NCBI GenBank assembly: GCA_947627275.1 | Contig: CANQVK010000019.1 | Span: 1-50,214 of the forward strand | DNA length: 50,214 nt | Source of the DNA: an uncultured Ruminococcus sp. | GTDB lineage: Bacteria; Bacillota; Clostridia; Oscillospirales; Ruminococcaceae | Reading direction: 5' to 3' | In this document: in pieces, positions 7,182 through 16,335 of the stretch | Layout of the letters: every line of letters starts with the position of its first letter | Position numbering within the stretch: the stretch's first letter is position 1 | Position numbers and translations under genes: made by a program | The notes under the pieces: model-generated | Told to the model about the DNA's origin: nothing | Seen by the model: only the letters and a program-made list of their open reading frames with translations | Databases searched by the model: none

Positions 7182-9746
7182 ATGCACAAACAGCAAAAGA
7201 TCACACATTTTCTTAGAAGCAGTATGATATTGATCGGTGTTTTTTGCGTCGGCATTTTTGTTTTTCTGGCGGTATACATGAGGTCGCAGAGTGAAAAAAC
7301 AGTAAATCAGGTAGGTAGCGTTTACATGGCAAGCATGAATGAAAGAATCTCCAAGCATTTCTCGACAATGATCGACCTGCGTCTTACACAGCTCGATACG
7401 CTGGTCGAATCTATCCCCTCGGACGAAAAAGAAGTAACGGATAGCGATGAGGTCAGAAAATGGCTCGAATACAATGCCAAGCTCCGCGGACTGGAATCGC
7501 TTGCATACTATTTTGACGACGGCAGCTTTGAAATGATCTACGGTATACCGATTGCTTCGGTCAATGCGGAAAAGTTTCTCAGTTCAATGCAGAATAATGA
7601 AAGAACCGTTTCTATCGGAATAGATTCGGATGGAAAACAGGCAGCTATAATCGGTACTCCCTTCGATATAAAAATGCAGGACGAAAGAAAAACCATTGCT
7701 ATTGTGGGTAAAATGCCTATAGAGTATATCAGTGAATCTCTTTCGCTGGACGATAAAGAAGCTCTCCTGTATTCCTTTGTTATACGTAAGGACGGAAGCT
7801 TTGTTATCCGTACCGCAGGCGCTTCCAGAGAAAATTACTTTGACAGGGCAAGGGCGCTTTATACCGAGGTATATGGAAAAAAGAGCATCGAGCAGTTTGT
7901 GACCGAGCTTCAGCGATCTATGGAAAAAGATCAGGATTATTCTGTCATGTTCAAAATGAATAACGAACGCCTTCAGATGTATTGTTCCGCTTTGCCCTCG
8001 TCGGAATGGTATCTTGTTACAATAATGCCGTATGGAACTCTTAACGAAGCGATCGAGCAGCAGGGAAAGATTTCTCTTATAGTATTCTTTATAAGCTGTA
8101 CCTTGATACTGATAGTGCTGATCTCGGTATTTGTAAAATATTACGGTATGAGCAAGGCGCAGTTCAATGAGCTGGAGACTGCAAAACAGTCAGCCGAGGA
8201 GGCAAACAAGTCGAAAAGCGAATTTCTGTCCAATATGAGCCATGATATACGCACGCCTATGAACGCCATTGTAGGCATGACGACCATAGCTCTGGCAAAT
8301 ATTAACGATAAGGAACGTACTGAAAACTGTCTGAAAAAAATCGTTATATCCAGCAAGCATCTGCTGGGACTTATCAACGATGTGCTTGATATGTCAAAAA
8401 TCGAAAGCGGTAAAATGACTCTTAATGTGGAGCTTGTTTCTCTGCGCGATATAATGGATAGTATCGTAAGCATCGTACAGGCTCAGATAAAATCAAAGAA
8501 TCAGAAATTTGATGTGTTTATTTATGACATAACGTCCGAAAACGTGCTGTGCGACAGTGTGCGTCTTAATCAGATACTTTTGAATCTGTTATCAAACGCG
8601 ATCAAATTTACTCCCGAGGGCGGCTCTATCGAAGTGGCTCTGCATGAACAGGAGTCTCCGAAGGGCGACGATCATGTTCGTATACTGCTGAAGGTAAAAG
8701 ATACGGGAATAGGTATGTCGGAGGAATTTCTTGCACATATTTTTGATTCGTTTACCCGTGAGGATAACAAGCGTGTCCAGAAAACCGAGGGAACAGGTCT
8801 GGGTATGGCTATTACAAAGTATATCGTAGACGCAATGGGCGGAGAGATCGAGGTAGAAAGCGCTCAGGGCGTAGGTACGGAATTTAACGTAACGCTTGAT
8901 CTCGAGCGTCCGTCCGAGCAGGAAAAGGATATGATACTTCCCGACTTTACAATGCTTGTAGTTGACGACGATCAGCAGCTTTGCGAGAGTACAACAGCTT
9001 CGCTGAGATCCATCGGTATAAGCGCCGACTGGACGTTGGACGGTGAAAGCGCAGTTCAAATGGTAACTCAGCATCATAAGACCCATAATGATTATCATAT
9101 CATACTGCTCGATCTTAAGCTTCCGGGCATGGACGGAATAAAAACAGCGAAAGAAATGCGTAAGCAGCTCGGCAATGACGTACCGATTATCCTTATATCT
9201 GCTTATGATTTCAGCGAGATCGAAGTTGAAGCTCGCGAAGCGAGTATCAGCGGATTCCTGTCAAAGCCTCTTTTCAGATCTACGCTGTACTATGGATTGA
9301 AGCCTTATATAGATACTCCTGAGATCAAAACAGTACCCGAGAAAAAAACAGTTGATTTTACCGGCAAACGTGTTCTTTTGGCTGAGGATAATGAGCTTAA
9401 CTGGGAGATCGCCAGCGAACTTCTGAAAGAATTGGGACTTGAACTGGATTGGGCGGAAAACGGACAGATCTGTGCGGAAATGTTTAAGAGGTCTCCCGTG
9501 GGTCACTATAATGCGGTTCTCATGGATATTCGTATGCCTATCAAGGACGGATATGAAGCGACTGATATGATACGCAGCATGGATCGTCCCGACGCTTCTC
9601 TGCCTATCATTGCCATGACAGCGGACGCTTTCGCAGAAGATATACGGAAATGTATGGAGCATGGCATTAATGCTCACGTTGCTAAACCTATTGACATAAA
9701 AGAGCTTTCACGTATGCTGAGCAGCTATTTCAGTAAGCAGGATTAG
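7182..9746 (+). CDS. membrane hybrid sensor histidine kinase with two receiver domains
   Basis: About 854 residues. A short cytosolic tail and a first membrane segment (about 10-33) precede a roughly 260-residue extracellular sensor of Cache type, then a second membrane segment (about 302-325). HisKA follows with the phospho-accepting His354 in SHDIRTP, then HATPase with NLLSNAIKF and DTGIGM and GTGLGMAI. Two receiver domains come next: LLDLKLPGMDG (Asp644) and VLMDIRMPIKDG (Asp782). No DNA-binding output or histidine phosphotransfer domain is attached, so it must pass phosphate to a separate partner. A TTG at 7167 could extend the frame by five codons, but the ATG is better spaced from a GGTGG-like site. 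It is monocistronic, with its own promoter and a long terminator. Confidence 0.9.
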   Translation: MHKQQKITHFLRSSMILIGVFCVGIFVFLAVYMRSQSEKTVNQVGSVYMASMNERISKHFSTMIDLRLTQLDTLVESIPSDEKEVTDSDEVRKWLEYNAKLRGLESLAYYFDDGSFEMIYGIPIASVNAEKFLSSMQNNERTVSIGIDSDGKQAAIIGTPFDIKMQDERKTIAIVGKMPIEYISESLSLDDKEALLYSFVIRKDGSFVIRTAGASRENYFDRARALYTEVYGKKSIEQFVTELQRSMEKDQDYSVMFKMNNERLQMYCSALPSSEWYLVTIMPYGTLNEAIEQQGKISLIVFFISCTLILIVLISVFVKYYGMSKAQFNELETAKQSAEEANKSKSEFLSNMSHDIRTPMNAIVGMTTIALANINDKERTENCLKKIVISSKHLLGLINDVLDMSKIESGKMTLNVELVSLRDIMDSIVSIVQAQIKSKNQKFDVFIYDITSENVLCDSVRLNQILLNLLSNAIKFTPEGGSIEVALHEQESPKGDDHVRILLKVKDTGIGMSEEFLAHIFDSFTREDNKRVQKTEGTGLGMAITKYIVDAMGGEIEVESAQGVGTEFNVTLDLERPSEQEKDMILPDFTMLVVDDDQQLCESTTASLRSIGISADWTLDGESAVQMVTQHHKTHNDYHIILLDLKLPGMDGIKTAKEMRKQLGNDVPIILISAYDFSEIEVEAREASISGFLSKPLFRSTLYYGLKPYIDTPEIKTVPEKKTVDFTGKRVLLAEDNELNWEIASELLKELGLELDWAENGQICAEMFKRSPVGHYNAVLMDIRMPIKDGYEATDMIRSMDRPDASLPIIAMTADAFAEDIRKCMEHGINAHVAKPIDIKELSRMLSSYFSKQD

Positions 9747-9783
9747 GTCCTGTCGTACTTATACTCGGAAACCGAACAAAAAT

Positions 9784-9830
9784 ATATCCCGTCAAAGCTG
9801 AGGTCGCCTTAGCTCTGACGGGATATTTTG
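9784..9830. terminator. bidirectional terminator between kinase and ABC operon
   Basis: A long stem (ATATCCCGTCA pairing with TGACGGGATAT and continuing through AGCTGAGG/CCTTAGCT) has T-rich tails on both strands, serving the plus-strand kinase gene and the minus-strand ABC operon. Confidence 0.8.
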
Positions 9831-9871
9831 TAATCACTATCCCCCTGCGTAAGCTGTGGACAGTACAAATA

Positions 9872-10675
9872 TTACGACCCTGTTCCGCTGTAGCGCATAG
9901 CGCCGAACATCCAGAATTTATAGCTGAGATAGAAAAACAGACAGCCGAACAGCGGTGAAAGCCATGACAATATAGGCACGTCGTCGGGACGAAGGATCAC
10001 AAGGCTGGGATAGTAAGCTATAAACGCAACGGGCATTACGAATGTGAAAATAAAGCGGAAAACGGGGCTGAAAATCGTAATTGGATATCTTGCATAATCC
10101 TTGAATTTCAGAGCAAGATCCATGACGTAGAAAGAATTTGTTATCCAGAAGCATGTCGCTGCAGCAGCGTTCATGACCGCTATCATGATAAGGGAAGCGG
10201 TGATCAGGAAAACTATCATTTTCAGCAGTATAAGCGGCGTGAAGCCGAGACCTATTTTGTTCCACGAATAGATCAGAGTGCCGATGCCGAAAGCGAACTG
10301 CCCCAGTCCCTTGATGTCAAACACCTCCGATTGATAGTAGAAAAACAAGTTGATGGGTCGGAAGCAGTATTTGATGAAATCCCCCGAATAGACGTACATT
10401 CTGAGGCTCCAGTTATTGTCGAAAAAGCACTGCACGGGAGTGAGCGAGACCAGCGAAAAGCCGTAAAGGAACAGCATTTCGTAATAGCTCCAGCCGTTTA
10501 TTTCGGGAAAGCTGCGGAACAATATCCAGAAGCTGACGAATCCCGCTATATTGGTAAATATCATTCCTATTGTCGAGATGATGAAGTCCGCGCGGTAACT
10601 CATTTTGCTTTTCAGATCCTGCGCAAGTATCTTGCAATATATACGCAGGTAAAAGCCTAAACCTTTTCTTTTCAT
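9872..10675 (-). CDS. ABC-2 type permease subunit
   Basis: 267 residues with six predicted membrane segments. It resembles the ABC-2 / DUF990-like exporter permeases found as a pair beside one ATPase. It is the last gene of a three-gene operon (ATPase, permease, permease), starting 3 bp after its paralogue, so translation is coupled. The exported substrate is not evident; such systems export drugs, peptides or polysaccharide-related molecules. Confidence 0.8.
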   Translation of the reverse strand: MKRKGLGFYLRIYCKILAQDLKSKMSYRADFIISTIGMIFTNIAGFVSFWILFRSFPEINGWSYYEMLFLYGFSLVSLTPVQCFFDNNWSLRMYVYSGDFIKYCFRPINLFFYYQSEVFDIKGLGQFAFGIGTLIYSWNKIGLGFTPLILLKMIVFLITASLIMIAVMNAAAATCFWITNSFYVMDLALKFKDYARYPITIFSPVFRFIFTFVMPVAFIAYYPSLVILRPDDVPILSWLSPLFGCLFFYLSYKFWMFGAMRYSGTGS

Positions 10676-10678
10676 AGC

Positions 10679-11482
10679 TCAGCCTCCGTTCACGGTAATT
10701 TTACGCAGAGAAAATTTCCAGAATAAATTGCTTATTATCAGCAGAACAATACACCAGAATGCCTGTACGCCGAGGGCGGAGAGAACTGTTTCCGCTTTTG
10801 GACTGCCGTTTAAAAGGATAGACAAGGGAGTGTTGTAAATGGACTGAAACGGCATATAGCTTACGGCTTTTTTCAGAGGTTCGGGGAAAAACGCAATCGG
10901 TATGGTCGCTCCCGAAAGCAGCAGGACAATGACCTGCTTCATGATATTGATGCCCCATATTGACTCGGTGTAAATACATATTGTTCCTGTCATGAAGTCG
11001 ATGCTGTAATTTATTATTACCGCCATTACAACGGAAATAACGAAGTACAGCAGATTTATTCCGAGGGGGACAGCTCCGCCTGTGACCACGCAAACAATTA
11101 TGAACGTAGGCAGAAATGTCGCAAAGAACTGAGTTACGAACGTTCCGGAATATGACCAGAACAGGTAGCTTCTGAAAGGCATGGGCTTCAGCAGGTCAAG
11201 AACTATCTTTCCCGACTGGATGCTGCGTCCTATCTCCCATACCGCATACATTTCCATAAAATTGAAAAGCGCTGTTGCAAGGACAAGATATATGAGAGTA
11301 TCAGAGAACGTCATGCCGTTGACAACGTCTGTTCCCGAGGAAGCGTAAATGGCTTTCCAAAGAAAATATACCACTGTAAGGTAAAGCAGATTTCCTGCGA
11401 CCATAACGAGCATTGCAAGGCGGAACTGAAACGATTCAAGTATGCCTGCCCTTGTAAGCGCAAAATATTTTTTCAGTTTCAT
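10679..11482 (-). CDS. ABC-2 type permease subunit
   Basis: 267 residues with six predicted membrane segments, and the same length as its downstream partner, suggesting a heterodimer that arose by duplication. The start overlaps the end of the ATPase gene by 4 bp (ATGA type), indicating coupled translation. Substrate unknown. Confidence 0.8.
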   Translation of the reverse strand: MKLKKYFALTRAGILESFQFRLAMLVMVAGNLLYLTVVYFLWKAIYASSGTDVVNGMTFSDTLIYLVLATALFNFMEMYAVWEIGRSIQSGKIVLDLLKPMPFRSYLFWSYSGTFVTQFFATFLPTFIIVCVVTGGAVPLGINLLYFVISVVMAVIINYSIDFMTGTICIYTESIWGINIMKQVIVLLLSGATIPIAFFPEPLKKAVSYMPFQSIYNTPLSILLNGSPKAETVLSALGVQAFWCIVLLIISNLFWKFSLRKITVNGG

Positions 11483-12486
11483 TTCACACCCTCCTCGTAA
11501 ATTTTCCTGATGACCTCCTCTGTGGAAATTTCTTCAAGCTTCATGTCGCGGATCTCGCGTGACTTCTGAATGACGTTGAGGACGTCCATGACTTTGGTCT
11601 TGTCCTCGTTTACAAGTATGGAGATCCACTCGTCATCGGAAGTTACGGAAACAGATCGACCAGCAAGCTCGTTTTTCATAGCATCCGAGTGGTCTTTTAT
11701 ATCACCGTCGGGACGTATCTTCAAGGTTCGGTATGAACCGAAAAATCCCTTCAAATGTTCAATATCGTTGTCATAAAGCATTTTTCCCTTGTCGATGATA
11801 ACTATACGCTGACAGAGAGCGTCTACATCCCCCATATCGTGAGTCGTTAAAATAACCGTCGTGTTTTTTTCCTTGTTAAGAGCGTGAATAAGGGTGCGTA
11901 TTTTGTTTTTCATGGAAACGTCAAGACCTATAGTGGGTTCGTCAAGGAATACGATCTTAGGGTTGTGCAGAAAAGCCGCAAGTATATCGCTGAGGGTACG
12001 CTGACCCAAGGACATCTGACGGACAGGCTTATGAAGCAGCGGTTCAATGTCCACAAGCGACTTGTAAAGCTTTATCATACTGCTGTAGCCCTCATCGGGG
12101 ATCTGATAAATGTCTTTCAGCAGCTTGAATGATTCTATCAGCGGAAGCGACCACCAAAGCTGCGACCGCTGTCCGAAAACTACGCCGATCTCCTGTGCGT
12201 TTCTTGTTCTGTCCTTATAGGGGAGGTTTCCGTTTACGGTTATCTGACCAAAAGTAGGTTCTAAAACGCCCGTCATCATTTTTATGGTAGTGGATTTTCC
12301 TGCGCCGTTTGGCCCTAAATAGCCGACTATTTCGCCCTGAGCGATCGTCATTGAAATGTTGTCAACGGCACGTATCGTTTTATAATCCCGTGAAAACAGG
12401 TCTTTCAGGCTTCCTTTCAAGCCTTCGCGTCTGTTGAGTACCTTAAATTCTTTTGTGACATTTTTTATTTCGATTATATTCGACAT
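11479..12486 (-). CDS. ABC transporter ATP-binding protein
   Basis: 335 residues from the ATG at 12486, chosen because AGGAGGG sits just upstream; the open frame continues 18 codons further without a site. Walker A GPNGAGKST at about 58-66, Q-loop region VVFGQRSQLWW, signature MSLGQRT, Walker B VFLDEPTIGLD and switch His in LTTHD. The DxxxR-rich insertion before Walker A (FSRDYKTIRAVDNIS) and the C-terminal extension fit NatA-like exporter ATPases that pair with DUF990-type permeases. First gene of the operon, under a palindromic operator shared with the divergent XRE gene. Confidence 0.92.
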   Translation of the reverse strand: MSNIIEIKNVTKEFKVLNRREGLKGSLKDLFSRDYKTIRAVDNISMTIAQGEIVGYLGPNGAGKSTTIKMMTGVLEPTFGQITVNGNLPYKDRTRNAQEIGVVFGQRSQLWWSLPLIESFKLLKDIYQIPDEGYSSMIKLYKSLVDIEPLLHKPVRQMSLGQRTLSDILAAFLHNPKIVFLDEPTIGLDVSMKNKIRTLIHALNKEKNTTVILTTHDMGDVDALCQRIVIIDKGKMLYDNDIEHLKGFFGSYRTLKIRPDGDIKDHSDAMKNELAGRSVSVTSDDEWISILVNEDKTKVMDVLNVIQKSREIRDMKLEEISTEEVIRKIYEEGVK

Positions 12487-12521
12487 AGCGTTCCCTCCTG
12501 TTTTAGTAAAAAAATGAACTT

Positions 12522-12554
12522 TGTAATTTTGTCCTGTCACAGGACAAAATTACA
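12522..12554. promoter_or_regulatory. palindromic operator between ABC operon and XRE gene
   Basis: Perfect 15-bp arms (TGTAATTTTGTCCTG and its complement) around TCA. It covers the predicted transcription start of the ABC operon. A further half-site, AATTGTCCTGTG, lies at 12576-12587 inside the promoter spacer. The likely ligand-binding repressor is the neighbouring XRE protein; this is inference from position. Confidence 0.8.
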
Positions 12555-12562
12555 TTGAAATT

Positions 12563-12591
12563 AGTATATCATAATAATTGTCCTGTGTCAA
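12563..12591 (-). promoter_or_regulatory. promoter of the ABC exporter operon
   Basis: On the minus strand TTGACA (12586-12591) and TATACT (12563-12568) have a 17-base spacer. An operator half-site lies in the spacer, and the complete palindrome lies just downstream of the start point. Confidence 0.85.
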
Positions 12592-12638
12592 GTATTTTTT
12601 TTGCTGACTTTTGTTTGAACTTTCGGAGGGTGATTATT

Positions 12639-12881
12639 ATGGCAAGAATTATTGATGGAGAGAAAAAGAATATAGTTGGCAGTCAGGTTAAAAAATTCCG
12701 CATTGAACAAAAAATGAGCCAGCAGGCTCTTGCAGATAAGCTTGAAACCATCGCCGTCTATATATGCCGTGGTTCAATAAGCAGAATAGAAGATCAGACG
12801 CGTACAGTATCCGATATTGAGCTTTGGGGACTGTCACAAATTCTTGAAAAGCCTATCGGCAGCTTTTTTGAAAATAATTAA
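12639..12881 (+). CDS. small XRE-family transcriptional regulator
   Basis: 80 residues from the ATG at 12639, preceded by CGGAGGG; an earlier in-frame start lacks a site. It is essentially one lambda-repressor-type helix-turn-helix: VKKFRIEQKMSQQALADKL, then the recognition-helix region RGSISRIEDQTRTVSDIELWGLSQIL. There is no ligand or dimerisation domain beyond the short tail. Divergent transcription from the ABC operon and the palindrome between them suggest that it represses both. Confidence 0.85.
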   Translation: MARIIDGEKKNIVGSQVKKFRIEQKMSQQALADKLETIAVYICRGSISRIEDQTRTVSDIELWGLSQILEKPIGSFFENN

Positions 12882-12958
12882 AACAGTCCCTTACAGAATC
12901 AACAGGTATTATTTTCGTGGCGTTTTCTTATGATTCCTTAGACCTTATGAAAAATAAA

Positions 12959-12992
12959 AAACCGATATATTCACTTTAGAATATATCGGTTT
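12959..12992. terminator. terminator between XRE gene and tRNA-Arg
   Basis: A 14-bp perfect stem (AAACCGATATATTC with GAATATATCGGTTT) and a 6-nt loop. It can act on both strands, ending the plus-strand XRE transcript and the minus-strand tRNA-Arg transcript. Confidence 0.75.
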
Positions 12993-13001
12993 ATAAATGA
13001 G

Positions 13002-13075
13002 CGTGCCTGGAGGGATTCGAACCCCCGACCTACTGGTTCGTAGCCAGTCACTCTATCCAGCTGAGCTACAAGCAC
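13002..13075 (-). tRNA. tRNA-Arg (anticodon ACG)
   Basis: The minus strand folds into a cloverleaf: acceptor GTGCTTG/CAGGCAC, anticodon stem ACTGG/CCAGT around loop CTACGAA, and T-arm GGGGGTTCGAATCCCTC. The anticodon ACG (read as ICG) assigns arginine. CCA is not encoded. Confidence 0.95.
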
Positions 13076-13207
13076 ATCACAACAATATATATTTTACCAC
13101 TGTTTGTATTAAAAGTCAAGGATTATTTTTGAATTTGTATTAATATCCAATTAATCAATCGACGCGCATGACTAAATTGTGAAAAATGCCGTTTTTTTGT
13201 TTTTTAC

Positions 13208-13236
13208 TTGACAAATCATGCTTTTTTTAGTATAAT
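13208..13236 (+). promoter_or_regulatory. promoter of tRNA-Lys
   Basis: TTGACA and TATAAT with a 17-base spacer, perfect consensus, ending 25 bp before the tRNA. Confidence 0.9.
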
Positions 13237-13261
13237 TGATAAAGATGTTTAAGGCATTTAT

Positions 13262-13334
13262 GAGACATTAGCTCAGTCGGTAGAGCATACGCCTTTTAAG
13301 CGTAGGGTCGAGGGTTCAAATCCCTCATGTCTCA
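13262..13334 (+). tRNA. tRNA-Lys (anticodon TTT)
   Basis: Cloverleaf with acceptor GAGACAT/ATGTCTC, D-arm GCTCAGTCGGTAGAGC, anticodon stem ACGC/GCGT around CTTTTAA, and T-arm GAGGGTTCAAATCCCTC. Anticodon TTT, lysine. CCA is not encoded. Confidence 0.96.
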
Positions 13335-13337
13335 CTT

Positions 13338-13360
13338 TGCTTCTACAGAAGCATTTCTTA
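13338..13360 (+). terminator. short terminator after tRNA-Lys
   Basis: TGCTTC-TACA-GAAGCA stem followed by TTTCTT. Confidence 0.6.
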
Positions 13361-13425
13361 AAAGTGTTTTCAGTAAAAGGTCTGTATTCGGTTTCATCCG
13401 GGTGCAGACTTTTTACTTGTGATGT

Positions 13426-13441
13426 AATAGCGGCGAGTATA
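13426..13441. repeat. relic of a family B element end
   Basis: AATAGCGGCGAGTATA equals the right end of the family B element at 830-956. The partner end is not visible nearby. Confidence 0.55.
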
Positions 13442-13480
13442 AGATACGGTTCTAAAAAGTAACTATTTTTTCAAAAAACT

Positions 13481-13509
13481 ATTGCTATTTTCTGTACAAT
13501 GTGTTATAA
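13481..13509 (+). promoter_or_regulatory. promoter of the PAS protein gene
   Basis: TTGCTA and TATAAT with a 17-base spacer, about 65 bp before the ATG at 13573. Confidence 0.6.
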
Positions 13510-13572
13510 TAAAATTAATAAGTTCCGAGGCGATCCTAAATTTGTGATAGCGCATGAAAGGGGTTGAAAGCC

Positions 13573-14781
13573 ATGAGTGTCAATTTATCGGACGAAACGG
13601 CTGATCTGCGGCGAATAAACGAACAGTTAAGCAGTATAAACAGCGAAATGGCAGAGCTTCTCAGCTGCGGGATACTTGCGTATACGCTTCCCGAGCGTAA
13701 AATACTTCTTTTTAACCGTGAGGGGCGGCGTATTTTTGAAGTTCCTGAGAGTGTGACGATCGCATCAAATTTCGATGTTATGTCACGAATAGCCTCTGAG
13801 GACAGAGCGGCGGTCAGAGAAGCTACGAAGAAGCTTGTAAAGCCCGGCGACCGTGTAGGATTTGTTTTCCACAATATCAATAAGGACGGCAGTATGGCGG
13901 CTTTTCGGTGTGAAACGAAGCTTCTGAGCTTTTCTGACGGCAGCCGATATATTCTCAGCTATTTAAACGACATTACGGAACAGGAGGCTTTTGAAAAGCG
14001 ACTCCGCGAGGAGCGTCTGCAATACAGAAAAGCAATCGCTATCGGGAGCGACGCCTTTTTTACGGTCGATCTTACGAAGGGCATGGTTGAGCGATCTATC
14101 GTAGGCAAAAACGGTAAAGATTTCACGGCGGAGCTTGGCGTTTCTATTCCTGCATATTACGACGATATGGCACGTGCATGGTTCAGCAGCGAGCGTATTG
14201 AAAGGAGCAGAGGAGATATTGAATTGCTGAAAAGCAGGCGTAAGCTTATTTCAGCTTTCAAGCAAGGTGTGTCGGAGATCGACGCAGAGTATCGCGTACC
14301 TGCCGAAAAGCGTTATATACGTCTGCTTACCATGCTTTACAAAGCTGACGAACACATATATGTAAGCTTTATTATATATGATGACAGCGAAAGAGTGGAA
14401 GAAGATAAAAAACAAAAGGAAATTATCAGATCTCTCGGCGGTATTTATTCGGGACTGTATTATATTTCGCTCACTGACGACTGCTATACGGTTCTGAAGC
14501 AGCACGATCTTATAGCGGACGATATACCCGAAACAGGGACGTTTTCAGGATTCGGTGAACTTTATGCCGAACGCTTTGCCAATCCGGAATACAGGGAAAT
14601 AGCTGCTGAATTTTTCGATCCCGATATAATTCGTCAACGGCTTATGAAAGAAAATTATATCACGGCAGAGATCCTCGGAAGAAACAAGGAAATGTACAGA
14701 GTACGTCTTGTCGTATCTGAGCGTGACCGGAACGGAACGGTCACTTCGGCGGTCTATGCAGGCTGCTCGGTAGATATGTAG
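13573..14781 (+). CDS. PAS-domain protein lacking an output domain
   Basis: 402 residues from the ATG at 13573, preceded by AAGGGG; a TTG three codons upstream has no site. An N-terminal PAS-like domain (about 20-150: SCGILAYTLPERKILLFNREG and ILSYLNDITEQEAFEKRL) is followed by a second PAS-like region (about 150-280) and a third (about 290-402) ending TSAVYAGCSVDM. In relatives this pattern normally continues into a histidine kinase or GGDEF module, but here TAG follows immediately. No membrane segment is seen. It is either a soluble sensor that works through a partner or the surviving front half of a truncated hybrid kinase. I favour truncation. Confidence 0.65.
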   Translation: MSVNLSDETADLRRINEQLSSINSEMAELLSCGILAYTLPERKILLFNREGRRIFEVPESVTIASNFDVMSRIASEDRAAVREATKKLVKPGDRVGFVFHNINKDGSMAAFRCETKLLSFSDGSRYILSYLNDITEQEAFEKRLREERLQYRKAIAIGSDAFFTVDLTKGMVERSIVGKNGKDFTAELGVSIPAYYDDMARAWFSSERIERSRGDIELLKSRRKLISAFKQGVSEIDAEYRVPAEKRYIRLLTMLYKADEHIYVSFIIYDDSERVEEDKKQKEIIRSLGGIYSGLYYISLTDDCYTVLKQHDLIADDIPETGTFSGFGELYAERFANPEYREIAAEFFDPDIIRQRLMKENYITAEILGRNKEMYRVRLVVSERDRNGTVTSAVYAGCSVDM

Positions 14782-14966
14782 AAAACTATGCCGAAAAACG
14801 CATAAATCTCAACATTATATTTTGTGCAGTTTTTTGGAGCAATTATATGGAATTTTATTGCGGAATATGATATAATTATTAAGGAAACACCGCACAAGCG
14901 CTTTTCACCTTTCAGGTGCGCTTTGCAAGTATATAAGTACACGCTCTAATTACGGAGGTTATCGTT

Positions 14967-15113
14967 ATGTCAAAAAAAGCAGTTATAGCTCTTACCGTTT
15001 CGCTTTCAGCCGCTGTTCTGGTCATCGGTGCAGCTGCCGCAGGAACGATCATATGTAAAAAAATTTATGAAAAAAACTATTTCTCCGCTAACAGAACAGA
15101 TGTATTTTGTTGA
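14967..15113 (+). CDS. 48-residue single-pass membrane peptide
   Basis: A small frame with a very good ribosome binding site (ACGGAGG, 8 bases before ATG). [19 protein letters not shown] begins a hydrophobic segment of about 24 residues, rich in Ala and Val, flanked by lysines (KK before, CKKIYEKN after). The layout is that of a small N-in membrane peptide or an uncleaved signal anchor. It lies 25 bp before ilvE and on the same strand, so it may be co-transcribed. I do not recognise a family. Confidence 0.6.
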   Translation: MSKKAVIALTVSLSAAVLVIGAAAAGTIICKKIYEKNYFSANRTDVFC

Positions 15114-15138
15114 ATCTATTAAAAAGAAGGTATATAAA

Positions 15139-16206
15139 ATGGAAATCAAATTCACAAAAGCAGAAACCCTTAAGCAGAAGCCGCAGCCCGGAGATGCGCT
15201 CGGCTTCGGACATATTTTTACGGACTATATGCTGGTAATGCCCTATGACAAGGGTCAGGGCTGGCACGATCCCGAGATAAAGCCCTACGCTCCTATCGAG
15301 CTTTCTCCAGCCGCAATGTGTCTCCATTACGGTCAGACGGTTTTTGAGGGACTTAAAGCATATCGTACCGCTGAGGGCAAGGTTCAGCTTTTCCGCCCCG
15401 ATGAGAACTTCAAGAGACTGAATGTTTCAAACGAGCGTCTTGTTATCCCGAATCTCCCCGAAGATCTGGCTATGAAATGCCTTATGGAGCTTCTTAAAGT
15501 TGAAAAGGATTGGGTTCCGTCAAAGGACGGCGAATCTCTGTATATCCGCCCGTTCATTTTCGCATGCGATCCGTTCCTCGGCGTTAAACCCGGCGAACAC
15601 TACCTGTTCATTATAATCCTTTCTCCCTCGGGCGCATACTACGCAAGCGGTCTTGACCCCGTAAATATCTACGTTGAGAGCAAGTATGTCCGCGCGGTAA
15701 GAGGCGGTATGGGCTTCGCTAAAACTGGCGGAAACTATGCAGCGTCCCTTATCGGTCAGGACGAGGCTCACAAGCAGAATTATTCTCAGGTACTCTGGCT
15801 TGACGGCGTTGAGCAGAAGTACATAGAGGAAGTCGGAGCAATGAACATTTTCTTCGTAATTGACGGCAAGGTAGTTACTCCTATGCTTCAGGGCAGTATT
15901 CTCCCCGGTATTACAAGAAAATCTGCAATTGAGGTCTGCAAGTCAAAGGGCATCGAGGTTGAGGAAAGACGTATCACGATTCAGGAGATCGCCGACGCTT
16001 ACGATGCAGGCAAGCTCAACGAGGTATTCGGAACAGGTACAGCCGCAGTAATTTCTCCTGTTGGTCATCTCAAATGGAATGACAAGGTAATGGAGATCAA
16101 TGACAATAAGATCGGAAAGATCTCTCAGATGCTCTACGATACAATGACAGGGATCCAGTGGGGCAAGCTTGAAGATACATTCGGCTGGACTGTTGAAGTA
16201 AAGTAA
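15139..16206 (+). CDS. ilvE: branched-chain amino acid aminotransferase
   Basis: 355 residues from ATG 15139 (AGAAGG site); the open frame extends upstream only through the small peptide gene. PLP-dependent fold-type IV transaminase interconverting Val, Leu and Ile with their keto acids using 2-oxoglutarate. The PLP lysine is Lys195 in [10 protein letters not shown]. The [14 protein letters not shown] stretch, [11 protein letters not shown] and [12 protein letters not shown] are typical of the bacterial class II BCAT group. Length is normal. No T-box leader is seen upstream. Confidence 0.93.
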   Translation: MEIKFTKAETLKQKPQPGDALGFGHIFTDYMLVMPYDKGQGWHDPEIKPYAPIELSPAAMCLHYGQTVFEGLKAYRTAEGKVQLFRPDENFKRLNVSNERLVIPNLPEDLAMKCLMELLKVEKDWVPSKDGESLYIRPFIFACDPFLGVKPGEHYLFIIILSPSGAYYASGLDPVNIYVESKYVRAVRGGMGFAKTGGNYAASLIGQDEAHKQNYSQVLWLDGVEQKYIEEVGAMNIFFVIDGKVVTPMLQGSILPGITRKSAIEVCKSKGIEVEERRITIQEIADAYDAGKLNEVFGTGTAAVISPVGHLKWNDKVMEINDNKIGKISQMLYDTMTGIQWGKLEDTFGWTVEVK

Positions 16207-16335
16207 AATATAAAACAAAGCCGTGACTTTTATGTGTATGGCAATGAGTTTTTGTGTAAATGTTGTAATATACTTCTTGAGGTATTTTGTTAATTAGTTT
16301 GCGTTTATTCAAATATTCGGGGATCCAGGTGGATA

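Noticed and set aside
7128..9873. Similar GTGGACAGTA-AAATATT strings on both sides of the hybrid kinase gene (about 7133 and 9856)
   Set aside because: Only about 15 bases match and there are no inverted ends or duplications; too weak to call a mobile unit.
14782..15138. T-box or other amino-acid riboswitch upstream of ilvE
   Set aside because: No T-box TGGNACCGCG element; the sequence is occupied by a small peptide gene and a weak hairpin.
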